A stretch of 35,324 nt of DNA, taken from UBA2330 sp049293015. GTDB lineage: Bacteria > Bacteroidota > Ignavibacteria > Tepidaquicellales > Tepidaquicellaceae. The notes under the pieces were generated by a model. That model saw nothing but the letters and a program-made list of their open reading frames with translations. It made no database searches and was not told where the DNA came from. Within the stretch, counting starts at the first letter, position 1; every line of letters begins with the position of its first letter. Shown here one piece after another: positions 23,500 to 32,600 of the stretch. The translations under genes and the position numbers were made by a program. Where the stretch lies: positions 1 to 35,324 of the forward strand of contig JBATSB010000155.1 in NCBI GenBank assembly GCA_049293015.1, in the 5' to 3' direction.

Positions 23500-24201
23500 T
23501 TGAATAATAAAATCATTTCAGTTTTAATGTTTTTGTTTATTATGATAAATTTATCTGATGTAACATATTCACAGAATGTTTTATCAAAAGATTATTTTAA
23601 GAATTATAACTTTCTCAAGGAAGGAAAAAACAAATTAAATAATGATGATTCTGCAAAAATAATTTCAGGAAAGAGTAATGTTAAAAAAGTTAATACGGGT
23701 GGCATTTTTCTTGCTCCGTATATTGGATATGCAATACCGACAGGTTTATTTGGTGATCAGTCTAATACAGGGTTTTTGTGGGGAGTCAAAGTTGAACTTG
23801 CATACAGCAAGTTATATCCGCTGATATTTGGATTTATTTATGAAAATCAATCTATCCCCGGTAATCCTGAATTTACTACTACAAATTCTTTGACAAGCTT
23901 TGAGACTGACATGAATAATATCGGTGGTAGTGTCGATTTGCTTTTGAATAAATACATCAAGTCTAATTTTACTTCGCTGATTTTATCATTTGAAGTAAAA
24001 TATTCAAAAGTAGTAAGAACGATCACATCAAATATAGTACAGCTTGAGGAACTTCCGGGAGATGAAAATCTTCTGATCTGGACAGCCGGATTGGGTTTTA
24101 CTATTTATGTTTTTGATCTGGGCGGCAGATATACTTATGCAGAACATTTTTCAAATGTTTCTTTCCTTATGAGAATTCACATTCCTGTAGTTAAATTTTA
24201 A
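23500..24201 (+). CDS. Exported protein, probable outer-membrane beta-barrel
   Basis: I do not recognise a named family. The 233-residue protein starts at TTG (23500) with a signal peptide (hydrophobic 5-20, cleavage near TYSQ), then a polar Asn/Lys linker to about residue 65. From IFLAPYIGYAIPTGLFGD onward it alternates aromatic and small residues in strand-like stretches (FLWGVKVELAY, LYPLIFGFIYENQ, LILSFEVKYSKVV, LIWTAGLGFTIYVF, LGGRYTYAEHF) and ends in a C-terminal phenylalanine, as outer-membrane barrels do. About eight strands would fit. It follows the DUF2520 gene by 16 bases and its stop overlaps the stop of the convergent glycosyltransferase gene (shared TTAA). Confidence 0.7.
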   Translation: MNNKIISVLMFLFIMINLSDVTYSQNVLSKDYFKNYNFLKEGKNKLNNDDSAKIISGKSNVKKVNTGGIFLAPYIGYAIPTGLFGDQSNTGFLWGVKVELAYSKLYPLIFGFIYENQSIPGNPEFTTTNSLTSFETDMNNIGGSVDLLLNKYIKSNFTSLILSFEVKYSKVVRTITSNIVQLEELPGDENLLIWTAGLGFTIYVFDLGGRYTYAEHFSNVSFLMRIHIPVVKF

Positions 24202-25307
24202 AACTTTCTATCTTTCCATTTTATCCCGCTTTTAAATACAAATGTAATTGGAAGCAGGAGTCCGTAAAATGCAAAGTAAATAGTAAAGAGCAGATAGTAT
24301 TTGTACAGGTATTTAACATTAAATATTCTGAAAGTATTTCTAAGTAAAATTAATTCGGAAAATATTTTAACTGCTACTAATATCAAATACAATGGTAATT
24401 CAATAAAGAACAGTCCAAATAACAGAAGTAAGTTTACAGAGTAAAGACTTAATCCGGTTATGTATCCAAGCAAATTTATTCCGATCCCACCTTTGAACCA
24501 TCTCCTTTTCTGACTAAATAATTCCTTTACACTTTTACATGGTTTTGTTTTAACAAGACATTTATTATCGAGAGGAAAATTTATATTAAAAATACCTGCA
24601 GCATTTATCTTTCTCATCAGAGCCAGGTCCTCAGTCACTGAAAATTTAATTGAGTTATAACCGCCTGTTTGTTCGTAAGCTTTTTTAGAAAATGAAAGAT
24701 TATTTCCAACACAACTCATTATTTTATTTAATCCATTACTTGATGAAGCAAGTGTAAGCAGGTAAAACCAGTCTATACATTGCATTAAATTAAATAAAGA
24801 ATTATTGTGATCTATGAAAGTAAATCCACATACCATACCTGTTTTTTCATTATAATATTCGGCAGTTCTATTTATCCATTCTTTTGGGACAATGCAGTCT
24901 GCATCAGTGGAGACAATAATCTCACCATTGCTGATATTAATAGCATTATCGATAGCATTAGCTTTTCCTTTTAAGTTTGAAGATAAAGATGGTTTAGAAT
25001 TCATTACTTTAAATCCCTGAGCATTTGCTACAACTTTCTGCATAAGTTCAAAAGTATCATCTGTCGAGTTATCATTTACTAAAATAAATTCTACCTGATT
25101 ATTTAATACTTCTGACTGCTTTAAAGAATTTATACATTCAGTTATATTATTACTTTCATTTCTGCCGGCTACAATAACTGTTATAGATTTATCTTGATTT
25201 TCATTTACAGGAATTAACTTCATAGATTTTTTCAATCCTGATAAAAGATACAAATGGAGTAAAAAGTAAACGCCGGTAATTATAGAAAAAATGAATTCGG
25301 GATTCAA
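24198..25307 (-). CDS. Family 2 glycosyltransferase, membrane-bound
   Basis: The 369-residue protein has an N-terminal membrane helix (about 5-24), a GT-A domain (41-270) and two or three C-terminal membrane helices (about 280-365). Motifs in order: VIVAGRNESNNI, LVNDNSTDDT, the metal-binding STDADC (Asp135, Asp137), TEDLAL (Glu226, Asp227) and the processive-type QKRRW (266-270). It resembles cellulose/hyaluronan-synthase-like or carotenoid/lipid glycosyltransferases of GT2, adding sugars from nucleotide donors at the cytoplasmic face. It sits directly after the terminator of the M6-like gene, so it must use its own promoter or readthrough. Product unknown. Confidence 0.9.
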   Translation of the reverse strand: MNPEFIFSIITGVYFLLHLYLLSGLKKSMKLIPVNENQDKSITVIVAGRNESNNITECINSLKQSEVLNNQVEFILVNDNSTDDTFELMQKVVANAQGFKVMNSKPSLSSNLKGKANAIDNAINISNGEIIVSTDADCIVPKEWINRTAEYYNEKTGMVCGFTFIDHNNSLFNLMQCIDWFYLLTLASSSNGLNKIMSCVGNNLSFSKKAYEQTGGYNSIKFSVTEDLALMRKINAAGIFNINFPLDNKCLVKTKPCKSVKELFSQKRRWFKGGIGINLLGYITGLSLYSVNLLLLFGLFFIELPLYLILVAVKIFSELILLRNTFRIFNVKYLYKYYLLFTIYFAFYGLLLPITFVFKSGIKWKDRKF

Positions 25308-25310
25308 AAT

Positions 25311-25345
25311 AAAAAAGGTGATTATCTTAAATGAAGATAATCACC
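25311..25345 (-). terminator. Intrinsic terminator after the M6-like gene
   Basis: On the minus strand GGTGATTATCTT pairs perfectly with AAGATAATCACC (12 bp, 5-base loop) and is followed by six T. It begins 27 bases past the stop of the M6-like gene and ends just before the glycosyltransferase start. Confidence 0.9.
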
Positions 25346-25372
25346 ATACATTAAAATTTAAATTTAAAATTA

Positions 25373-28300
25373 TTACTTTACAACTGCTATTTTAATAACC
25401 TGTGTTTCAGTACTGCCGTCGATCTGAGCTTCTACTACTCCATAATAAATCCCGCTCTGTACGCCTGACACATCCCATTTAATTTCATTATCTGCATTTG
25501 AATAGGATGTCGCTGGTAGTTCTGTGATCAGCTCTCCTGAAAGATCGAGTATTTTTACTTTTACACCACTTGAAATTCCATTAATAAAATATCTGATAAA
25601 AGTAGTATTTTCGTAAACAGGATTTGGCCAGTTATAAACCTGAGAAGAAGGTAGCTTACCTGAATAAGTTGCAGATCCTGAATTATCGGATACGTAATTA
25701 TTATTTGAAAGAGAACTGTTGCTAAGATAATTTTTCCAGAGAATATTATTTGCTAAATAGAGTGTATTTGTTTTAAATCCATAAAGATAACCATCACCAC
25801 TTAAAACTAGAATTCCCAGAGTATCATTGAAATTTGCAATTGCAGGAGTGGAAACTGTATTCGGTCCAACTAATACAGGGAAACCGCTGACAATATTTCC
25901 GTCAGTTCCATATGCATAGAGATCTCCGTTAGCTGAAGCAAATACAAGATCGAAAATATTATCATTATTGACATCCGCAACTGAAATACCGGAAGTAATA
26001 ATTTTATCAAAGTTGACAGGGAAGTTTTCCAGCAAAACTCCTTTCGAATTAATGGCATACACAAACCCGTCAGCGTTAAAGATTATTTCCTGAAGTCCGT
26101 CTGAATTAATGTCAGCAAGGGTAGGGGAGTTTGCAACATTTGAAATAGAGTAATTTAAATTTAACTTATTGCCATTTATGAAGAACTCATTATTAAAATT
26201 TACAGTAAGGATATCGGTTGAATTTTCACTAAGCAGATTTCCTGTAGTTAAATATCTATTGTTGTTATTTATTACTGCAAAAGTATCTGTTCGTAGTTTT
26301 GAAAACTGCTGAATACTACCCTGTAAAGAATCAATAAGAATATTTGAAAGGTCGAGGTTAAATCTTCTCACAGCTCCTGTTATGAATCCTACATAAGTTG
26401 AATTATTATCATTAATGAGAGGTGCGGTAGTTGGAATAGCACCTGGTAAAAAATTTACCTGTGTAAGATTTAAATTATTATCCAAGAATCCTATTGCGTC
26501 ATTTTTCAGACTAACTAAATATTTTGAACTTCCGTTATCAATGAAGGCAGGAGTATAATTTCCAAAATCACTCAACAGAATACCGTTTCCAGTAAGACCG
26601 TTTCCATTACTTGAATATCCAAAAGTCCTTCCTGCAGAATTCACAAATATTTCATCACTGTTATCGCCTGTAAGATCAAACGCTATAGCATTGGAACTTA
26701 TACTTGAGTCAATCCCGACAAATTTAGGGAACTGATTTAAAGCACTTAACTGTGAAGATCCTATAGAAACATTTAAACTCATCAGTGTATCTATCAGTCC
26801 AAAATTGGTAATGAATATATTGTTATTCGAAAGCGAATAGCTTAGTGAATTTGGAATAGAGGTTGGAGTAAATTGATTTTTATAAATTGATGATGGAACT
26901 CCATGATATCCATTATACCAATAATCCACCGGCGTACCGTCACCGGTTACATCTCCGAAAGGAGTTGAAAAGGTTACACCTATCTCCTGAGCTCCTTTAG
27001 CTTCTTCGACATCCACGCCTCTTCTTAATGGATCGTTATTGATAGTGTTTGAAGAAATTTTTGCATCTATAATATTTTCATCAATATGCCAGATCAGAAC
27101 TCCGCCTTTGTAATCATTAGTGCTGTTGATAAGTCCCGGAAGACTCCAGTCAAATGTCTGAACATCAGTTACATTTCCATTTAAAAGATAAAGACTTGAA
27201 TAACCGCCTGAATAGTAAAATCCGTTTTCAATGTCTTCTGTATATGTATCAACGTCATTGAAGGTTCTGTTTCTTGAATAAATTGTCTGACCATCATTTT
27301 CAGGATCCCTGTTTCGGTTTTCGATTAGAAAATATTCTTTTGAACTGATCAGAACTTTATAAATTGTAGAATCTCTTTGTACATTTTTTGAGCTGGTAGG
27401 AATATTAATATTTTTTGATCCGGAATTAATTGTAACAGGTTCTACCCAACCAAGATGAATCTTTTCCCATGCAGATGGCTCCGGAGGGAAAATACCATTA
27501 TAGCTGAAAAGGGACTGACCGTCCATAAGACCAAATCTACCAATCGCAGTATTTCCTGTTTCTGTATTAAACAGATCCGGCAATCCGAGATAACTTCCAA
27601 AATTTGCAGTAAAAATTCCATTCATTCCAAGTTCTATTAGGAAATCACCACTGGATAAAGAAAGTTCTCTTAGTTCAGTTGACGGAATTATCAGAGAATT
27701 TCGAATGTAAATTCCCTCGCTAGTCTGATATCCTTCATAATTATTTCCATAAAATTCCTGAAGATTTTTTAATCCCAAATAAACTGAGGGTATATCGTAT
27801 GGTGTCGGATCAAATCCAAATACTGAAATAAGATCTACATCTCTTCCAACTCCGGCATGAAAAATTACAAATGCTGTATTTGCAGTGTCATAAGACGAAA
27901 AATCTATGACTGCATCTGCGAGCTGCCAGGAATTCTGAAAAAGAGTACCAAGTTTTGAATTATTTTCATTTCTCTGAGGAGAATATGCCTGCATCTGCTG
28001 AGGCAGATTAAATACAGTTCCATAAAGATCGTAACTGATATTTACTTTACCTTTTGAAGATTTGGAGAAATAATTTTTAATGAACATAAGATGATCAGCA
28101 AAATACGCGCTGTCATATGGCGGTGAATCTATTACAGTATCTTTTCCTGTAGAAGGATTCAGATATTTATTTGAAAGATCAAATAATCCGTTTCCTGAAC
28201 TTTTCGGATCAGTATCTTCCTGAAACTGAACAAGAATGGCTACTATTTTAAATGAGTCAGCACCTTGAATATAATCCTTTGGTTGTGATGAAAATTTATT

Positions 28301-28417
28301 TTGAGCACCAAATTTTAAAGGATGTGATAGTTTTAGTTCAGGTTTATTCTGTGAAAAGATATCTACTGTTGTCAGAATAAACAGAGCAGAGAAAATAAAA
28401 ATTATTTTTCGAAACAT
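25373..28417 (-). CDS. M6 metalloprotease-like T9SS cargo with degenerate zinc motif, FG-GAP repeats and C-terminal sorting domain
   Basis: The 1014-residue protein has a signal peptide (1-22), an M6/immune-inhibitor-A-like domain (about 50-340), FG-GAP/VCBS-type repeats with calcium-loop-like DINSDGLQE and DVNNDNIFD (about 560-880), and a type A T9SS sorting domain (about 925-1014; NWPNPVYENT...VKILDLSGELI...GIYYGVVEAQ). The M6 context is clear: YLGLPDLFNTETG, IGRFGLMDGQ and PSAWEKIHLGWVEPV. However, the position of HEFGH reads Ala271-Asn272-Phe-Gly-Ser275, so all three zinc-site residues are replaced. It should be secreted and attached to the cell surface but not be a protease of this mechanism. 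It follows porV after 72 bases and a hairpin. Confidence 0.9.
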   Translation of the reverse strand: MFRKIIFIFSALFILTTVDIFSQNKPELKLSHPLKFGAQNKFSSQPKDYIQGADSFKIVAILVQFQEDTDPKSSGNGLFDLSNKYLNPSTGKDTVIDSPPYDSAYFADHLMFIKNYFSKSSKGKVNISYDLYGTVFNLPQQMQAYSPQRNENNSKLGTLFQNSWQLADAVIDFSSYDTANTAFVIFHAGVGRDVDLISVFGFDPTPYDIPSVYLGLKNLQEFYGNNYEGYQTSEGIYIRNSLIIPSTELRELSLSSGDFLIELGMNGIFTANFGSYLGLPDLFNTETGNTAIGRFGLMDGQSLFSYNGIFPPEPSAWEKIHLGWVEPVTINSGSKNINIPTSSKNVQRDSTIYKVLISSKEYFLIENRNRDPENDGQTIYSRNRTFNDVDTYTEDIENGFYYSGGYSSLYLLNGNVTDVQTFDWSLPGLINSTNDYKGGVLIWHIDENIIDAKISSNTINNDPLRRGVDVEEAKGAQEIGVTFSTPFGDVTGDGTPVDYWYNGYHGVPSSIYKNQFTPTSIPNSLSYSLSNNNIFITNFGLIDTLMSLNVSIGSSQLSALNQFPKFVGIDSSISSNAIAFDLTGDNSDEIFVNSAGRTFGYSSNGNGLTGNGILLSDFGNYTPAFIDNGSSKYLVSLKNDAIGFLDNNLNLTQVNFLPGAIPTTAPLINDNNSTYVGFITGAVRRFNLDLSNILIDSLQGSIQQFSKLRTDTFAVINNNNRYLTTGNLLSENSTDILTVNFNNEFFINGNKLNLNYSISNVANSPTLADINSDGLQEIIFNADGFVYAINSKGVLLENFPVNFDKIITSGISVADVNNDNIFDLVFASANGDLYAYGTDGNIVSGFPVLVGPNTVSTPAIANFNDTLGILVLSGDGYLYGFKTNTLYLANNILWKNYLSNSSLSNNNYVSDNSGSATYSGKLPSSQVYNWPNPVYENTTFIRYFINGISSGVKVKILDLSGELITELPATSYSNADNEIKWDVSGVQSGIYYGVVEAQIDGSTETQVIKIAVVK

Positions 28418-28433
28418 TTATTCAATTATAATA

Positions 28434-28466
28434 ATAACCATAGCTCTTGCTATGAACTATGGTTAT
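28434..28466 (-). terminator. Hairpin between porV and the M6-like gene
   Basis: ATAACCATAG and CTATGGTTAT pair perfectly (10 bp) across a 13-base loop, about 24 bases after the porV stop. On the minus strand it is followed by TATTATTATAATT, so it may terminate partially and lower expression of the M6-like gene. Confidence 0.5.
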
Positions 28467-28489
28467 ATTTTTTAAAAAAAGATTTAAAT

Positions 28490-29638
28490 TTAGAACTTGA
28501 CCTGTAATCCAAACCGGAGCGTATTTTCCAGAGGATGATTTTCTTCAATAGTACTAAGATAACTGAAATCAAATCCATACAGACTATACCTTATACCTGC
28601 ACCTAATGTAAAGAAATTTCTGTTACCGTAAGAGGGATCTTCATAAAAATAACCGGCTCTTAGTGCAATAAGTCTTGGACTTCCGTACCAGAATTCCGCT
28701 CCAATAGATGACTGAAATGACTGTGCAATTCCGGAAATTCCACCTTTCCATGATGTAAATATCGCCTGATAAACCGGGTCGACAGATCCGGGAGATAAGA
28801 CAACTCCGGAATCATCTACAACAGCTAATTTTCTGTTTACCATTAATTTTGAAAAATCAGCGGTAAGAGTAAGCGTATTAAATTCAGTCTTTACTACTTC
28901 ATAAGCAAATCCAAATCTGAAAAGTGTCGGAAGCGGATCAGCCTGATCCTGATCTACGTATGAAATTGCAGGACCAAAATTAGAAAGAGCAATTCCTGAA
29001 GAAAATTTATTTTTCAGAAAACTTGCACCACTGATTGGTCTCCACAGAGCAGAGAGATCAATAGCTGCTGATATTCCGGTTCCTGTACCTTGTTCATTTC
29101 CAACTTGTACATCATTTGGAGATAACCTACTGTAAATAAAACGGCCGCCAATACCACCACCCCAAGATTTACCAAGCATTGTAGCATAAGATACTGCCAA
29201 TGCCATTTCATAAGCTTTATAATTTCTGTCCGGCTGTGCATTTCCAAATTCGTCAGTAACAATAACTTCACCGATATTCAGATAAGTTAAACTTGCTCCC
29301 ATAGTTCCGTTTATGCTTTCTATATATGTCCTTCCGGCAATATAATCATAAAACAGATCACCAATATTTAAGCCTGCAAGCCAGGGTGAGTGGGTAAAGT
29401 TAATTTCTGAACCGACTTTTTGAAAAGCAAGTCCGGATGGATTCCAGTGCATTGCTGTTGCATCGTCAGCTATAGCTGTTCCTGTTTCACCCATTCCGCC
29501 AAATCTGGAATTAGGTCCGATAAGTAAAAACGGTACACCTGTCGAAACAGAGTTTTGAGCTTTTACATCTGCATAGTCAAAAGCAATAATTCCAAATATC
29601 GCTATTAAAATGCATAATTTTTTTAATGTTATTAACAT
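28490..29638 (-). CDS. porV: T9SS outer-membrane protein PorV
   Basis: PorV is a FadL-like beta-barrel that recognises sorting-domain cargo, acts with the PorU sortase and shuttles cargo from the translocon. The open frame starts at 29656, but a GGAGG ribosome site lies inside that extension, 11 bases before ATG 29638, so I choose 29638 (382 residues). This gives a clean signal peptide (MLITLKKLCILIAIFGIIAF, cleavage near VKAQ). Family marks: PFLLIGPNSRFGGMGETGTA and DATAMHWNPSGLAF at the start, aromatic strands throughout, and a terminal phenylalanine. The porU stop is 22 bases upstream, the usual porU-porV order in Bacteroidota. The related PorQ is less likely because of this linkage. Confidence 0.93.
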   Translation of the reverse strand: MLITLKKLCILIAIFGIIAFDYADVKAQNSVSTGVPFLLIGPNSRFGGMGETGTAIADDATAMHWNPSGLAFQKVGSEINFTHSPWLAGLNIGDLFYDYIAGRTYIESINGTMGASLTYLNIGEVIVTDEFGNAQPDRNYKAYEMALAVSYATMLGKSWGGGIGGRFIYSRLSPNDVQVGNEQGTGTGISAAIDLSALWRPISGASFLKNKFSSGIALSNFGPAISYVDQDQADPLPTLFRFGFAYEVVKTEFNTLTLTADFSKLMVNRKLAVVDDSGVVLSPGSVDPVYQAIFTSWKGGISGIAQSFQSSIGAEFWYGSPRLIALRAGYFYEDPSYGNRNFFTLGAGIRYSLYGFDFSYLSTIEENHPLENTLRFGLQVKF

Positions 29639-29660
29639 TAACTGTTTAACCTCCATATGA

Positions 29661-32600
29661 TTATTTAAGCATTGCTATTTTTCCGATGGAATTTTTAGAA
29701 AGGGTTCCATCATTTGATTGTATTAGAATTTTGTAAAGGTAAGTACCGTTGGCAATGTTATCACCGTCAGAATCTTTTCCGTCCCATTCAATAGACACAA
29801 ATTTATCAGTAATATTGCTTTTATTCAATTCTTTTATTAATCTGCCACTTACTGTATATATTCTGATCTGAGCTGTTACCGGACTGTCCGAGTTGTGCTG
29901 AAACATAAAGTTTGTGACATCTGTCATTGGGTTTGGATAATTATAAACATTCTGAAGTGCCAGTTCTCCATTTGCTGCAACATTAAAATCAATATATTCA
30001 GACTTAAGGTTATTGTATGTATCCCAGGCATTAACTTCAAGTTTATATTTTCCTTCTGCAAGATCTGAAAAGTCATATTCTACAGTTCCGTTTTGATAAC
30101 CGGATGAACTGATATAATATTGGGTAAGATCAATTTTATTATTTTCATCATCATTTAATACTGCTTCTAATTTGTGTCCGATCGTACCTGTAAGGTTTAT
30201 ACCGTTTTCATCAAAAAAATCTATAATGAGTTTTGGATTCTGATTTACAAGATCTCCGGTTCTGAAATTTCTGCTGTCAAGAAAAATATTTACCTGAGGT
30301 CCGACAGTATCCATAGGTGCATTAGGATCCTGACCATCGATTATAAAATTATTAAAAAATCCAATTCCATCAGAAGTGCTGTTTTTAAAATATGAAATGA
30401 TCTTTCCGTTACCCGGATTATAAGAAATATCTTTAGGTACTACATATTCCATTACCCACTTTCCATTCACAATATTTACTTTACCGGAGAAAATTTTTCC
30501 TCCCTGAAGTTTAAAATTAAAGTAACTCTGAAAATCCAATATTCTGATATTTTTATCAACATCAAGTACATCCATTTCGAGAACTCCATTGTAATCCGAC
30601 CAGAAAGATGAATCGGTTCTAATAATTGAACCATAAATTTTTACTTTCTGAAGTGCTTTCATCTGGAATTTTTGCGAAGAGGGTGTACTGTTGATACTGT
30701 CAATTTTAGTTAAATGCTGAGGTACGCCGAGTCTTATAGTCGGGTCTGCTAACAGAGCAAACTTCAGATCATTGTCAGCATAAAGTTGCTGCTTAACGTT
30801 AAACATTGCCTTGCCTAATCGTAATCTTAAATTTAATGAATCTACAGCAAATAAATTTCTATATAAAAGGTTATTAAAAATTGCATTTGAACTTGCATAA
30901 ACCGGTCTAACTGCGGCAGAAATTCCAATAGCTCCTTTGTCTTTGATGAGTATCAATTGCTCTGCTGCGCTGAGAATAAAAGGGTCATCCCATCTTGCAA
31001 GATCACAGGATGCAATTGTAATAAAAGGAAGTTTTTTTGCATTAGTAAGCTGAGGGATTGAGATCTGTCTTTCAAAGATTCTTTCATGTGCCCAAAGGTC
31101 AACGCTTCCGTGACCGGTGTAATTTATTATGAGCTTACCATTATTCCAGTATTTTATTATATCAACATTAGCACCGGGTTTTCTTCTGCCCTGCGGAGTA
31201 ATTTCTGTTGGATAACTTACAATATATACTTTATCCTTTTTTAAACTTTTGGGAGAATTGTTCTCTGCTACATCTTCACATTGGCTTGTATGAAGACTGC
31301 CTTCCTGTCCCTGAGTATTTTCAGTTGTCCATCCGTCATCTGCCACATACATAGCTTCATTTCTCCACTTATCAAAGTTTGCAGGATTTTCATAATCAAA
31401 TATCTTGTCTATATAATTATTCCCATCCTGTAAAGTATTTGCATTGATCCGCCCAGAAGCAAAATCGACTATATTAATACTTGATGGTTCATTACTGTTT
31501 TCTGTGATCTCTACTATATAATCATCACTGCAAAAACTTTCTACATCATCAGAATATTGAGAATTTTTTTCAATTGGAGGTATCCAGTTTCTTAAATTCC
31601 CATTATAAAGATTATAATTATTTTTATAATCATAACTTCCGTCACCAAAAAACAATATATATACAGGTCTTTCCTGCCAGTTATTATAAGCGAATTTTAA
31701 AAAATTACGCATTGCAACCGGATCCATCATACCGTTAGAAAATTCATTGTAAATCTGATCTATGTCCACGACAATAGTTTTTAGATAGTTACTTCCTGCT
31801 TGTTGTCTCTTGTCTCTAAGACGGTTTGCAGCAGGAATGAATTCCTTTGGACTAATGATGATAAATGCCGCACCATCTGCAAATTCACCTTTAATATTCT
31901 GATTAGGAACTCTGGCTGAAATAGAAAGTGGTGTCTTATAATTATTTGGATTTAAAGCAAAATATTCTTTTGGCTTACCTAAAGTTATATTATCCTGAAA
32001 TTTTAAAGTCCCGTCGCTAAAAGAAATGGGGTTAATTATTGAAGGCGATGTAATATTTGTTACATCAATTATCTTTACATTATCCGGATCAGAATATCCT
32101 GAAATCTGATATTCCATTAATCCGCTTGTATCAGGAGAATTGAATCTCAGAAAATTGTTATCAGCTGTAAAACTTCTATTATAAAGTACTTCTAAATAAT
32201 CATAATAACCGGAAACATTTGAAGAATTTCCGTCCTGTGATCTAAGTGATGCTCTGAAATTAATGCCTGTTTTACCCGGACTTAGCGGGTAATTTATTCC
32301 AAGTATATTATTATTAATATAAGAAAGATTTATACGCGAATATCCGGCAATGGAATTCACTAACTGTGTAGTAAGATAACTGGAATTCAAATCTTCAAGT
32401 CTCCAAATTGAAGGAAAAGAAGAACCATTTCCAAATCTGAATCTCAGGTTTACGTTTGATCCGGCAATGTATCCCTTTAGCTCTTTGTTAAATGAAAAAC
32501 TTTCGTTTATTCCAATTCTCTGGCTTACCCAAAGATAACCTGTCGATCCGAGATTGTTAATCTCCGTTTCTTCAAATAATTTATCCTGAAAATATGGTAG

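Noticed and set aside
25870..30395. Small open frames at 25870-26064 (-), 27455-27640 (+), 29014-29271 (-) and 30174-30395 (+)
   Set aside because: They lie wholly inside well-supported long genes, have no family resemblance or ribosome site, and look like chance frames.
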